This document shows positions 8,126 to 17,147 of a stretch of DNA of 35,720 bases, in pieces (the first letter of the stretch is position 1; each line of letters opens with the position of its first letter). The notes under the pieces were generated by a model that saw only the letters and a list, made by a program, of their open reading frames with translations, had not been told where the DNA came from and did not search any database. Both the position numbers and the translations under genes were made by a program. The stretch is from Saprospiraceae bacterium (GTDB lineage: Bacteria; Bacteroidota; Bacteroidia; Chitinophagales; Saprospiraceae). The DNA is taken from positions 1-35,720 of the forward strand of contig JALEHC010000194.1 in NCBI GenBank assembly GCA_022763215.1, read 5' to 3'.

Positions 8126-9895
8126 TTATATATTTGCTACCCACTTAAATAAGCGGCTCCAGTTAATACCTTTGGCCAAAGAGCCTTCACGCGTTGAGAA
8201 CCAGACGATTAGTGGTTTACCCACGATATGATCTTCTGGAACAAAACCCCATACCCGACTATCTTCGGAATTGTGGCGGTTATCACCCATCATCCAATAA
8301 TAGTTCATCTGGAAGGTATAAGATGTTGCTTCTTCTCCATTGATATATATTTTACCACCGCTTTCGCGTAAATCATTACCTTCATATACCCCAATAATTC
8401 GGCGATAAAAAGCGATGTTTTGAGTCGAAATATTAATAGTAGCACCTTTTTGTGGCACATAAACCGGGCCAAAATCATCGACTGTCCAGCCTGGATAATT
8501 AGCCGGATCATGCGGGAATAGGCGCATTTCACCACCACTGAATTTCTTAATTACCAGTAGCGAATCCGTTTTGATTTGTTTAAACTGATCATCCGTTAAA
8601 GACATAAAGAACTTTGTCTGACGGTCTGTCTGGCGAATGTTGGCATTGTCGATGCCATAGCTGATAAAGTTTTCAACCGGATAACCCGCAGGTGTTCTGA
8701 TCAGGTAGTCTTTTGTAGGGCCCAGTACGATACTTGGGTCCATATCCTGAATTTTCCCAGCCTGTTCAGCATTCAGGAACAATAGTTGAGAATTAGTTAC
8801 TGGATCCTTTATAAACTGATCTTCATCCGAGATATTCCACTTTGTAAATTTGCTGGTACTCAATGGTGCATTTGGTGATTTAACATGGTACAAATACTGC
8901 ACCTTTTCAGGTACTTCACCCGGTTCGCCATTAATATATACCTCGCGATTGATGATTTCGAGGGTGTCACCCGGCAAGCCAATGCAACGTTTGATATAAT
9001 GATCTTTTTTGTCGATTGGACGAGTTACCAATGCGGCTTGGCCTGAGCGGATCTGTGTAGCTCTTGGCTCTGGCACCTGGCCACGTTTGAAATCGTGCAC
9101 CGACCAGGTACGTTCTGGGAACACATAAACACTGTCTCCTTCTGGATAATTGAAAACAACGGCATCATTGCGTTTGATTTCGCGTAAAGCGGGCAAACGA
9201 TAATAAGGAAGTTTTGGGTTTTCCAGATAAGATTCGCGGTTGAGTACAGGTATGCGGTTATGCAAAAGTGGTACCATTGCCACTGTTTGTGGCGTCCGAA
9301 TACCATAAGATGCTTTTGAAACAAAGAGGAAGTCCCCAACCAATAGCGAGCCTTCCATGGAAGAAGTCGGTATCACATAAGCTTCGATGAGAAACATACG
9401 GATAAAAGCGGCAGCAAAAACTGCAAAGACAACGGCCTCAAACCATTCACGACTAGCTGATTTTTTGTAAGGGTTATTCGCTTCCAGTTTTTTGAGTTGG
9501 CGCGTATTTTCGCTTTTCTTGGCAGCATCGATCTGAGCTGCATATTCTTTTTCTTTTATGACTGTAGGGCCTTCATACTTTTCATCTTCTTTAAAAGCAA
9601 GGTAAAAGAATGCAATTGGTGCATAAATTACAGCCAAGGCAGAATGCCAAAGTTGTAATTTGCCGAAAGAGCGCACAACATCCACGCACATACCCACATA
9701 AATGAAAATATTGACGATGGGAATGAGGAGCAAAGCTGCATACGAAGGCTTACGCCCAATGATTTCGCACATTACGACAAAATTGAGTCCCGGTACCAAG
9801 CCTTTCCATGCTTCCTGATTTGCTTTTGGAAACAGGAAGTATAAGCTTATGCTCAATAATATATAACTGACAATAAGAAATATCAGAATGGTCAT
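8126..9895 (-). CDS. lepB: Signal peptidase I, large Bacteroidota form
   Basis: This inner-membrane serine peptidase removes signal peptides from exported proteins. The catalytic Ser179 lies in PTSSMEGS and Lys302 in HYIKRCIGLPGD, and the conserved box E is GDNRHNSEDSRVWGFVP near the C-terminus. Ahead of the catalytic domain are about 105 residues with three or four membrane segments. A charged linker (about 102-148) and the anchoring helix (about 153-170) follow. Between the Lys box and box E lies an insertion of over 200 residues, so the protein is 589 residues against about 325 in E. coli. Enlarged LepB proteins of this kind are common in Bacteroidota. A -7 box sits 25 bp upstream, giving it its own promoter, although the ABC genes lie upstream on the same strand. 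Confidence 0.95.
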   Translation of the reverse strand: MTILIFLIVSYILLSISLYFLFPKANQEAWKGLVPGLNFVVMCEIIGRKPSYAALLLIPIVNIFIYVGMCVDVVRSFGKLQLWHSALAVIYAPIAFFYLAFKEDEKYEGPTVIKEKEYAAQIDAAKKSENTRQLKKLEANNPYKKSASREWFEAVVFAVFAAAFIRMFLIEAYVIPTSSMEGSLLVGDFLFVSKASYGIRTPQTVAMVPLLHNRIPVLNRESYLENPKLPYYRLPALREIKRNDAVVFNYPEGDSVYVFPERTWSVHDFKRGQVPEPRATQIRSGQAALVTRPIDKKDHYIKRCIGLPGDTLEIINREVYINGEPGEVPEKVQYLYHVKSPNAPLSTSKFTKWNISDEDQFIKDPVTNSQLLFLNAEQAGKIQDMDPSIVLGPTKDYLIRTPAGYPVENFISYGIDNANIRQTDRQTKFFMSLTDDQFKQIKTDSLLVIKKFSGGEMRLFPHDPANYPGWTVDDFGPVYVPQKGATINISTQNIAFYRRIIGVYEGNDLRESGGKIYINGEEATSYTFQMNYYWMMGDNRHNSEDSRVWGFVPEDHIVGKPLIVWFSTREGSLAKGINWSRLFKWVANI

Positions 9896-9920
9896 TACTA
9901 TTTTTTTTGAATTCTGAGTG

Positions 9921-9928
9921 CAAATATA
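9921..9928 (-). promoter_or_regulatory. Putative lepB promoter (-7 element)
   Basis: TATATTTG on the minus strand matches the Bacteroidota -7 consensus TAnnTTTG exactly. No TTTG is found at the expected -33 position. Transcription would start near 9914, leaving a leader of about 20 nt before lepB. Confidence 0.45.
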
Positions 9929-9997
9929 AACGAAAAAACGAGTTTGTTTTGGCTCTTCAGTCGGGTAGATGTCGGGTTTAATCGACTTTAAGTGGTC

Positions 9998-10693
9998 TTA
10001 ACTTTTCTTTAATAGCTCATCGAGTTGAATATCCATTTCTTTTTGAATGCTGCTGCGTAGCAGCTTTTCCATTTCATTGAATTTAGCTTGCTCAAAAATT
10101 TGTTGAATTTGTCCATTTTGCAAATAGGCTACCTTGCGGCAAATACTAGTCAGGGACTCAATAATGTGGGAAGAAATCAATACGGTTTTGTTTTGCTCTT
10201 GCAATCGCAAAATGATGCGGTATAGTTTTTCGGTACTTTCAAAATCAAGTCCGTTGAAAGGCTCATCAAGAATAACGATAGGTCGATCGAGTGCCAGGAT
10301 GCCAAGAATGGCCAGTTGTTTTTTCATGCCAGTAGAGTAGGTCGTGGCATAGTCATTTAGCGGAAGCTGGAAAATATGATTCCACTGATCAATTGAGAAA
10401 TCTGGGTTTTGAAGTCGAAGTAATTGTAGGTATTCTTTGCCCGTCATAAAGGGATAGAAGTACGGATGTGTTTCCAGAAAAGCCACCTGATGACTCGGTA
10501 AAGGTTGCCCAGATTGCTGAATTTGGCCTTGTTGAGGCTTGAGCCAACCACTGATTAGCTTGAAAAGACTAGTCTTTCCGGCGCCGTTTCGGCCCAAAAT
10601 GCCCATGATGATCCCGGGAGGGAGGCTGAGAGAGAGGCCCTGAAGAATAGGTTTTTGCTGATATTGGAAATGGAGATTTTCAATTTGTAGCAT
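9998..10693 (-). CDS. ABC transporter ATP-binding protein
   Basis: This is a 231-residue nucleotide-binding subunit. Walker A is GRNGAGKT (34-41), the signature is STGMKKQ (120-126, a common variant of LSGGQ in ABC-2-type exporters), Walker B is IVILDEP (139-145), the D-loop is NGLD, and the switch His is 176 in ISSHII. The protein is cytoplasmic and pairs with a membrane subunit. The gene begins 3 bp after the stop of the membrane protein gene, so the two are translationally coupled and form one exporter. The transported substrate is not evident. Confidence 0.93.
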   Translation of the reverse strand: MLQIENLHFQYQQKPILQGLSLSLPPGIIMGILGRNGAGKTSLFKLISGWLKPQQGQIQQSGQPLPSHQVAFLETHPYFYPFMTGKEYLQLLRLQNPDFSIDQWNHIFQLPLNDYATTYSTGMKKQLAILGILALDRPIVILDEPFNGLDFESTEKLYRIILRLQEQNKTVLISSHIIESLTSICRKVAYLQNGQIQQIFEQAKFNEMEKLLRSSIQKEMDIQLDELLKKS

Positions 10694-10696
10694 AAA

Positions 10697-11671
10697 CTAT
10701 GATTTTGTGAGGGATTTGCTGAAAAGCACAGGATAAAACCAAGCGAGCCGCTTTTGAGCTTTTCGGTAATAGACCACTAAGTAAATCAAACTACCTGGTA
10801 GAAATAGAGGAATGAGCAAACCTAAAGCAAATAAGCTCAGTGCATTTTGATGATAAGCGCGTAACTGATGTGGTAAGTAAATTGCATATTTATAACAAAT
10901 CGCAAATGTAATCATGAGCATGGCTGCTAAAAGAAAAAGAGGTAACAAGTACCAGCGTTCGGCATGAAAAATGAGATAAGCTACTGAAAAGGGTAGCGTC
11001 AAAATCAGAAATGCTCCGGCATGACGAAATATTTTTTGCGGAAGCGAATAAGAAGTGATCAACCATTGTTCGAGTATCACAGGAGGTTCGATATAGTCGT
11101 AAGAAGAACTAATGACAAAGCCACTCACCAATATGCCAAGTAAGGAGGCACCAATCAAAAAGCTAAGCCCAAGACAAATGAGATAAAGGGAAAAAAAGAG
11201 CAAACCACTACGCCGAAGCCCACTGCGCCACTCCCATAACCAAAGGGGAAGGACGGTATGTTTTAACCATGGTTTTTGCGCACCCAGCCGATTTGGCGGA
11301 GGCCAAATACTTAGCAAAATGATAAATGGTATACTGAACGGAAATACATAGTATTTGCCGAAAGGCAGCAAAAAAAGAGCCAACAAAATGATGATGCTTG
11401 TGTACTCGATCAAAAATAACCAAGACGGATTGGAGAGCAATTGTCGAAGGAATTGATAGTCGCCTCTTTGAAGGTGAACCACCACCAAACAAATACCAAA
11501 AATGATCGCAATTTGCCAATCTGAACTTTGCTGCATGGCAGCAACCAGGCTGAAAAGCAGGCCAAGGCAAAGCACCCCCGCAAGCAGCACAAGGCCAATG
11601 CCAATATCGTGGAGATAACGCAAAAATTGTTTGAGCCGAATATAAAGGACGGTGCTTATAAGTTGTTGCAT
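10697..11671 (-). CDS. ABC transporter membrane subunit (probable permease)
   Basis: This 324-residue protein has about eight hydrophobic segments, for example IGLVLLAGVLCLGLLFSLVA near the N-terminus and ALSLFALGLLIPLFL near the C-terminus. It has no clear sequence motif. The assignment as the permease rests on its 3-bp spacing to the ATPase gene downstream and on its topology. Basic residues cluster at cytoplasmic loops (for example WEWRSGLRRS). It is the first gene of the pair; no promoter of the TAnnTTTG type is visible upstream. Confidence 0.75.
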   Translation of the reverse strand: MQQLISTVLYIRLKQFLRYLHDIGIGLVLLAGVLCLGLLFSLVAAMQQSSDWQIAIIFGICLVVVHLQRGDYQFLRQLLSNPSWLFLIEYTSIIILLALFLLPFGKYYVFPFSIPFIILLSIWPPPNRLGAQKPWLKHTVLPLWLWEWRSGLRRSGLLFFSLYLICLGLSFLIGASLLGILVSGFVISSSYDYIEPPVILEQWLITSYSLPQKIFRHAGAFLILTLPFSVAYLIFHAERWYLLPLFLLAAMLMITFAICYKYAIYLPHQLRAYHQNALSLFALGLLIPLFLPGSLIYLVVYYRKAQKRLAWFYPVLFSKSLTKS

Positions 11672-12082
11672 GATTCCAATTGCACGATCATTTTAATTTT
11701 CGAAGGTAAGAACTTCCTGGAAGTTAAAGAATTCATGGCGAGTTGCATTTTGTACAGGGATTTTTAGCGTAAAAAGCATGCTGATTTGTATCTTAGGCCC
11801 TCTGAGAGAAATCATCCTTACGATTAAGATGCAATAGGCGGTATTCCACAATCTTGTCACTTAGTCCCCGCCTGATATCATTCCAAATAGCTGTTATCAC
11901 AAAAATAAGCCGAATGTCGCGGTAAAACTACTGTTCACAATCGAAACACGCAATACGCTTTTGCAGCAGTCAAACAGACATTTGTCGAAAACAGATTGTT
12001 AGTTCTGGCCGTTCGTGTATGGATACGAATAAGAAATAATTGTTGAAGGGAGATTCAAAATCAATATAAATCCCAGAAAGTC
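11672..12082. other. Gene-free intergenic region, 411 bp
   Basis: This region separates the leftward ABC operon from the rightward outer-membrane protein gene, so it should contain two divergent promoters. I find no TAnnTTTG box on either strand, no convincing open frame and no strong terminator. A loose inverted pair, AGGCGG and CCGCCT, lies near 11836-11873. A purine-rich GAAGGGAG near 12045 is too far from the start codon to be its ribosome binding site. Confidence 0.4.
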
Positions 12083-12739
12083 ATGAAAAGCATGAGTACA
12101 AGTCTTTTTCTGATGTTGTTTGCGTTGACTGCATTGCGGGCGCAGCTTCAAATCGGTCTGCGCACTGGTATCAACCTAGGGCGCAATTCTGATATGGAGC
12201 TGACGGAAGGCGTGCGTATGACCGAACTACAGGGGATTTATGCGGCTGTGATACTAGACAAAGCATTGACTTACCGATTGAGTGTGCAGCCTGAGCTAGC
12301 CTTTATTCAGAAAGGGTATCAGCTCGATGGGTTTGATAGTAATTTACAATTGGCGGGTGATTCCAAAACAGTTTATAACTACCTAGCTGGTGGTGCTAGT
12401 TTATCTTATCAAATAACAGATGGTTGGTTAGAGTGGTATGTACGAGGAGGTGGGATGATCAATGTCGCATTATTTGGCTGGAACGAACTGACTTTTTATC
12501 CCAACTCAGGGCCTACTTCAGCAAATACTAGGCTCAAATTTGGTCGAAACGACTTGCGTCGAATGGATTTTGAGCTATTGGCTGGAACGGGTTTGGCCAT
12601 TCCGGTTAACAATATGTATTTCATGCTGGATGCCGTATACGGTTGGGGACTAATCGATCTGGAAGAAACGAATGACAGTCTGCATCCAAGACATCGAAGC
12701 GTGAGAATTAGTCTGGGCGCGAAGTTTTACCTAGAATAG
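12083..12739 (+). CDS. Outer-membrane beta-barrel protein, PorT-like
   Basis: This 218-residue protein has a signal peptide (cleavage expected after LRAQ near residue 20) followed by alternating-pattern strands. It ends in the barrel-like SVRISLGAKFYLE. The start LQIGLRTGINLGRNSD is typical of the outer-membrane beta-barrel families of Bacteroidota (PF13568-like). It would be a small eight-to-ten-stranded barrel in the outer membrane. The ligand is unknown. A second ATG three codons downstream could also serve as start. It stands alone between a gene-free gap and a convergent lipoprotein gene. Confidence 0.75.
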   Translation: MKSMSTSLFLMLFALTALRAQLQIGLRTGINLGRNSDMELTEGVRMTELQGIYAAVILDKALTYRLSVQPELAFIQKGYQLDGFDSNLQLAGDSKTVYNYLAGGASLSYQITDGWLEWYVRGGGMINVALFGWNELTFYPNSGPTSANTRLKFGRNDLRRMDFELLAGTGLAIPVNNMYFMLDAVYGWGLIDLEETNDSLHPRHRSVRISLGAKFYLE

Positions 12740-12747
12740 ATTAAACT

Positions 12748-12782
12748 AAAAACAGACCAGCCCGATGGTCGAACTAGTCTGT
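12748..12782 (-). terminator. Terminator for the leftward lipoprotein gene
   Basis: A stem of six pairs (12752-12757 with 12777-12782), continuing after one mismatch, is followed on the minus strand by TTTTTAG. It lies between convergent genes and best serves the lipoprotein gene ending at 12809. Confidence 0.55.
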
Positions 12783-12808
12783 TAGAGTAGCCTGCTAATG
12801 CAAGCATT

Positions 12809-13627
12809 TTAGCGCCACCAGGCGCGAATTCGGATAGTGCGCGTTTGTCCGTTATTATAGGTTACGACTGCCTGATTATCACAGCTGCCATCGCCATAGT
12901 CTAGTGTTCTATTGCGGTCACCAAAAGAAAATTCTTTGATACCTGACTGTATCCATGGGCAGTTTTTGCTTTTTACAAGTGGTTGGGTTATGCTTACGCT
13001 AAATGCGACCCCATTGCGATTCGTTCCGGAAGAACCTCCACTAATTTCATATACATTGTCCATCCATGCCTGGGTGTCACCCCCTGCTGTTTGCGTGAGT
13101 AGGTGGTTAGCTTCCCAGCTTGCCTGATCACCGTTAGGGTAGGTGATAGAGGTGGAAACCTCTCTGCTAATACTAATATTGCCAGATGCATCAAACCCAT
13201 TGTTGGTCCAGTATTTAGTTCCTTCGATGGCGACCTCATCTATGGAGAAATTCTGTAGGGTGACGGTGCGTTCTGCACCTTCAAGTCGAAGTGAATCTGT
13301 TTGTTCGATAATAATCTGACCTTTGCGTGTTCTACCTCTCGGGCCTTCACAGCCATCTGTTCCATAATCAATTGTAATGGTGCGTGGAAAGCTGCCGTCA
13401 TCTGGACTTACGGTAATAAGTGGGCATTCATCCGTCACCAGAGTATTGGTATTTACGGCATCTACATAAAAGTCGACTTCATCTTCGGTATCCTGCGTAA
13501 GGTTTTGAAGGGTAGCCAGATCTTCGCTGGTGGTGATGCCTTCTTCGATCGTACCTTGTGTTTCTTCTTTGTTGCAAGATGCCAGGAATAAACTAAAAGC
13601 GATAAGAGAGAACATTAATTTTTTCAT
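12809..13627 (-). CDS. Secreted lipoprotein of unknown function
   Basis: This 272-residue protein has a type II signal peptide ending in the lipobox LASC (Cys18). An acidic spacer follows, then a beta-rich domain with CPLITVSPD, RTITIDYGTDGCEGPRGRTRKGQ and a C-terminal CDNQAVVTYNNG. This resembles a family of hypothetical Bacteroidota lipoproteins built around an 'ITIDFGTGC...GR.RKG' motif, for which I know no function. Three further cysteines in the mature part may form disulfides. The absence of acidic residues directly after the Cys (Asn-Lys follows) gives no clear surface-export signal. A set of small hairpins lies in its leader. Confidence 0.8.
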   Translation of the reverse strand: MKKLMFSLIAFSLFLASCNKEETQGTIEEGITTSEDLATLQNLTQDTEDEVDFYVDAVNTNTLVTDECPLITVSPDDGSFPRTITIDYGTDGCEGPRGRTRKGQIIIEQTDSLRLEGAERTVTLQNFSIDEVAIEGTKYWTNNGFDASGNISISREVSTSITYPNGDQASWEANHLLTQTAGGDTQAWMDNVYEISGGSSGTNRNGVAFSVSITQPLVKSKNCPWIQSGIKEFSFGDRNRTLDYGDGSCDNQAVVTYNNGQTRTIRIRAWWR

Positions 13628-13794
13628 GATACATTAATATTTTAGGTAAATTATTAAAAAAGAGCATAGCAAAGACTATGATAAAGTGGTGCTTTATCTG
13701 CCTCCTGGCCAGGGAGTTAGCAGCGCTGATGTCCTTTTTTATGGTTTACGCTTATATTGACTGAGAAGCAGCAGGAAGGTTTAAAAGGAGCAAA

Positions 13795-13830
13795 AAAAAA
13801 GCTCATTCTTTTTTTTGAATGAGCTTTTTT
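13795..13830. terminator. Bidirectional terminator after the GHL10-like gene
   Basis: A 14-bp stem (13795-13808 with 13817-13830) has an eight-T loop. A and T tracts on the outer sides give U tails on both strands. It lies 8 bp after the stop of the leftward GHL10-like gene, whose transcripts it should end. Confidence 0.85.
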
Positions 13831-13837
13831 AAAGGAT

Positions 13838-15409
13838 TTATTTGAGGTTTTTGACCCCTCGTTTTTTCTTTCTGATTTTTCTGGCTTCGCTGGGACGACT
13901 TTCTTGATGTAGGCGATTGACCGCTTTGACCACATAAGTGTATTGACGGCCTTCTTTAGGTTGCCCATCCAAGAAGCAATAACTTCTTTGGTCAGTATGG
14001 AAAGCCGAAACGTGAATGATATTCTTGGGGTCTTCAAAATTACCAGTGCTGGTGCCCGTAAAGCGATATAAGACATAATAAGCCGGCGGATCCTTCTTGT
14101 CATTGTCATTGGGTTTCCACTTTAGGCGTACAGCACCTCTTCTGCTGCGTGCTTTTTTGAGTTCAGGTGGAGAATGCAACTTTACTGAACCTGCCTCAAG
14201 TTCCGTTTCTGGAGGAAGTGCAGGAATACGATAAGCATAAGTAACCGAATCGCGTAATCCTTTGCGATTTTCGATCAGTGATTTGGAGCTGAAGAAAATA
14301 TTTCCGGAAGCATTGAAGTTCATCCGGGCCCGTTTAATTTGTAATGGAATTTCATCTGGGTTTTCCCAAGCCGGTTCATTATTTTGCCCAACTTTATAAG
14401 CGGCATGACCGACATACAATTGTTTGTTGTACGTATGAGCACTCCACCAATCGAGTAATACCGCATGATCAGCTGGTTCGAAACCAATATGCCAATAGAG
14501 CTGCGGGGCTACATAATCGATCCAGTCGCGGCGAAGCCACTTAAGCACATCTGCGTAAAGATCGTCATAGCAGGTAATTCCGGCTCTGGTTTTGGAGCCC
14601 ATCTCGTCGTCTTCATAATTGCGCCATACACCGAATGGGCTTACGCCAAATTTGAGGTAGGGCTTATCGCGCTTGATGCGTTGGTTTACCTTCTGCACAA
14701 GATTGTCGACATTTTGTCGTCGCCAATCACCGATGCTACTAAAACCAAGGCCAAAATTGGCATAATCACTACTATCTGGGAAGACTTCCCCTTTTACAGC
14801 GTAGGGGTAGAAATAATCGTCAAAGTGGATGGCGTCTACATTATAGTTGTCGACAATTTCTCCGACGACTTCCGTCAAATGATCCTGTACTTCCACCAAT
14901 GCCGGGTTGAGGTAAAAACGCTTACCGTATTTGACCATCCAATCACGGTGCGTATTGAAAACATGATTAGGAGCCAGTGCATTAGTGTCGAGGCCGACAG
15001 TAGCACGGTAAGGGTTGAGCCACGCATGAAATTCCATGCTATTTTTATGCGCCTCTTCGATCATAAAAGCCAGTGGATCGAAATCATCTTCTGGTGGAAG
15101 GCCTTGTTGTCCAGTCAGATAAGCCGACCAAGGAACCAGCTCTGATTTGTAGAGCGCGTCACCAGCTGGGCGTACCTGGACGATCAAGGTATTGATGCCA
15201 ATTTCCTTATATTTTTTGAGTAGAATACGCCATTCTTCTTTGAGGGCGACGTCCCAGGTAGTAGGGCGTTTGGGGTAATCAATATTTTTAACCGTAGCCA
15301 CCCATACCCCTCGCACTTCTCGCTTGGGGATTAGTTTGTCTTGCGCGGAGCTACCATTAAAAAAGAAGAGGATAGCAGAGACGAGTAGTAAGACCTTTTG
15401 TAAATTCAT
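13838..15409 (-). CDS. GHL10-family (DUF187-like) secreted glycosidase-like protein with FN3 domain
   Basis: A signal peptide (cleavage near SSAQ, residue 23) is followed by a TIM-barrel-like domain of the glycosyl-hydrolase-like 10 family (about 30-390). Family marks are REVRGVWVATV at the start, IHFDDYFYP with paired Asp as likely catalytic acids, KFGVSPFGVWR, and DWIDYVAPQLYWH. A fibronectin type III-like domain (about 405-505) ends the protein, followed by a basic tail. Such proteins are thought to act on cell-wall or extracellular polysaccharide, but the substrate is generally unproven. No T9SS tail is present, so a periplasmic or outer-membrane location after Sec export is likely. It lies 116 bp after an uncharacterised gene on the same strand. 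Confidence 0.9.
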   Translation of the reverse strand: MNLQKVLLLVSAILFFFNGSSAQDKLIPKREVRGVWVATVKNIDYPKRPTTWDVALKEEWRILLKKYKEIGINTLIVQVRPAGDALYKSELVPWSAYLTGQQGLPPEDDFDPLAFMIEEAHKNSMEFHAWLNPYRATVGLDTNALAPNHVFNTHRDWMVKYGKRFYLNPALVEVQDHLTEVVGEIVDNYNVDAIHFDDYFYPYAVKGEVFPDSSDYANFGLGFSSIGDWRRQNVDNLVQKVNQRIKRDKPYLKFGVSPFGVWRNYEDDEMGSKTRAGITCYDDLYADVLKWLRRDWIDYVAPQLYWHIGFEPADHAVLLDWWSAHTYNKQLYVGHAAYKVGQNNEPAWENPDEIPLQIKRARMNFNASGNIFFSSKSLIENRKGLRDSVTYAYRIPALPPETELEAGSVKLHSPPELKKARSRRGAVRLKWKPNDNDKKDPPAYYVLYRFTGTSTGNFEDPKNIIHVSAFHTDQRSYCFLDGQPKEGRQYTYVVKAVNRLHQESRPSEARKIRKKKRGVKNLK

Positions 15410-15525
15410 GTTCTAGATTTTGTAAGAATAGATGCTGGTTTGCCGGTCAACGAATGCGAAAAAGTTGAAGGAAACGAGCACGGAACAGTAGCACCAACAA
15501 TTAAATGCGACTAAAGCTACTGTAA

Positions 15526-16989
15526 TCATACAGTTACTCCTGATTCGAGTTTTTCAAGTTCTTCTAATATCCAGAACTTGTTAATAACGTTATCGGCATC
15601 GATTGTTTTTTGTTTCAAGGCTTTTATTTTTTCTCCAAATTCTTTTTCAGAGTAAGTTTGGGCCTGTGGTCTTAATAATACTAGTTTTTTGGCAAAACGA
15701 AGTAGGTTTGTATATCCTCGTTTTTGGTCTGTGGTCATTCGTTTGTTTCGCATTACATAAATCCGAAACGCTTCAATTCTGGATAAGGAAGATTCCGTAT
15801 TATTCATAGCATAGAAAGTACGCAGAATCAAGAAATTGGTGGTCAGGTTATATTTTACATCCGGGAAGTCAACATCTAGTAAGAGTTCGAGTGTTTTGTT
15901 GTATTCTTTTTGGTTGTAGTACAGGTTGGCCATATTAAACTTATAGGCATTTTCCTGTCGGTTGGGCATAAGTTTGCTGTTGTAGTTTTCGATAAAGTCT
16001 TTGGTCCAGTCAAACTTTTTGAAACTACAACCCAGGGTAGCGATATTTTTATAATCCCATTCAGAAAGCACGCCATTTTGGAAGATCAATCCCGTTTCAA
16101 GTCCAGTGTTGTATAGGTTGAATAATTCTTCCTGATAAGCACTGTCACCACTATTGATTTTGCGGATACAATAATTGTAGGCAAAACGGTATGAGTCGTG
16201 GCCTTCTTTAGTACTTAGTAAGTGGGTTTTATTATCGAGGATATATTTGAGGTCATCATAGTGTTGGTCATTTTCTTCATGAATCAGACTCATTAATATG
16301 GTGTAATAAAGTTCGATACTTGGAATTTGCCGGTATACCGACCAGTTTTTTTCGAGATATTGCAATAGCTCATCCAGAAAGTGAAAATGATAACTGGAGT
16401 TGAGCATGATCATATTGGCACGTAAGTGGCAACAATTTTCAAGCATTTCTGCGATAAAGTAATAATTGAAATTATCCATCATCTTTTGAAGTACCTCTGA
16501 ATCAGCGCGGTCTTCGTACTCGGTAATATAGTAGCCCAATATTTTGTACATCCGATAATTGGCATAGAGAAAGGAACTATCGGTGTTTGAGTTTTTTTTG
16601 AGTTGCTTTTGAAGTTGTTTACTGCGGTTTTTCAAAAAATCTGCCTGATTATTTTTGGTAGCTGCTTCGAGCAGAAAAAGTTGCTCTTCATATTCTTGCT
16701 CTTCCAGGCACTGAATGGCTGTAAATTTATTGTAGAGTTTTTTGAGGTAGGACATCAAGTTGTGAATCTGCTGTTCATCAAACTTGTCTTTGGGAAACAA
16801 TTTTTTGAAGACCGCTTCTTTTTCAAGCTTTTTGGTGTTCTTTTTTCCAATATTGGCCAGAATAAGCTCCAACAACTCCGTTGTTTTCTCGTGTTGATTG
16901 AAATATGGAGAGCGCACAAAAAGAAGAAATTTTTCTCTCTTTTTCTTTGATAAATCTTCAATTAAGCGGAATAATCTACTCGTTTGCAT
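15526..16989 (-). CDS. Uncharacterised alpha-helical (TPR-like) protein
   Basis: This 487-residue protein has no signal peptide or membrane segment. It is very rich in Lys, Glu, Leu, Asn and Tyr and is predicted by eye to be helical throughout. Some stretches resemble degenerate helical repeats (for example NMANLYYNQKEYNKTLELLL, which is TPR-like). The N-terminus contains SKKKREKFLLFVRSPYFNQHEKT, a basic stretch followed by 'SPYFN'. I do not recognise the family. The gene uses many AT-rich codons compared with its neighbours. It is next to the two putative small RNAs, which are transcribed away from it. Confidence 0.75.
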   Translation of the reverse strand: MQTSRLFRLIEDLSKKKREKFLLFVRSPYFNQHEKTTELLELILANIGKKNTKKLEKEAVFKKLFPKDKFDEQQIHNLMSYLKKLYNKFTAIQCLEEQEYEEQLFLLEAATKNNQADFLKNRSKQLQKQLKKNSNTDSSFLYANYRMYKILGYYITEYEDRADSEVLQKMMDNFNYYFIAEMLENCCHLRANMIMLNSSYHFHFLDELLQYLEKNWSVYRQIPSIELYYTILMSLIHEENDQHYDDLKYILDNKTHLLSTKEGHDSYRFAYNYCIRKINSGDSAYQEELFNLYNTGLETGLIFQNGVLSEWDYKNIATLGCSFKKFDWTKDFIENYNSKLMPNRQENAYKFNMANLYYNQKEYNKTLELLLDVDFPDVKYNLTTNFLILRTFYAMNNTESSLSRIEAFRIYVMRNKRMTTDQKRGYTNLLRFAKKLVLLRPQAQTYSEKEFGEKIKALKQKTIDADNVINKFWILEELEKLESGVTV

Positions 16990-17133
16990 AACAAGATTAC
17001 TTGGTTTTGGATTCAGTAATTGTGAGTTGTTTTTTGAGTATTTGTTTGATTTTTAGTGCTTTGTGCTTGTTGTTGGTCGTGTATTGAGTCAGTAAGTTAG
17101 TAAAATGTACTTAGAAAGACAGTCAAATTGTGG

Positions 17134-17141
17134 CACTTTTG
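17134..17141 (+). promoter_or_regulatory. Putative promoter of small RNA unit A
   Basis: CACTTTTG is one base off the -7 consensus TAnnTTTG, and TTAG lies at the -33 position (17111-17114) with a 19-bp spacer. The element and the following bases (TTTGTAATG) are shared with the promoter of unit B at 17686-17693. Confidence 0.4.
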
Positions 17142-17147
17142 TAATGG

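Noticed and set aside
11528-11767. 79-codon plus-strand frame at the edge of the 411-bp gap
   Set aside because: Most of it overlaps the start of the ABC membrane gene in antisense and the remainder has no recognisable feature.
14470-14485. GGTTCGAAACC, resembling a tRNA T-arm
   Set aside because: It is inside the GHL10-like coding sequence, and no acceptor, D or anticodon stems surround it.
14465-15145. 226-codon plus-strand open frame
   Set aside because: It lies fully antisense to the well-supported GHL10-like gene and its translation has no domain, signal peptide or sensible composition.
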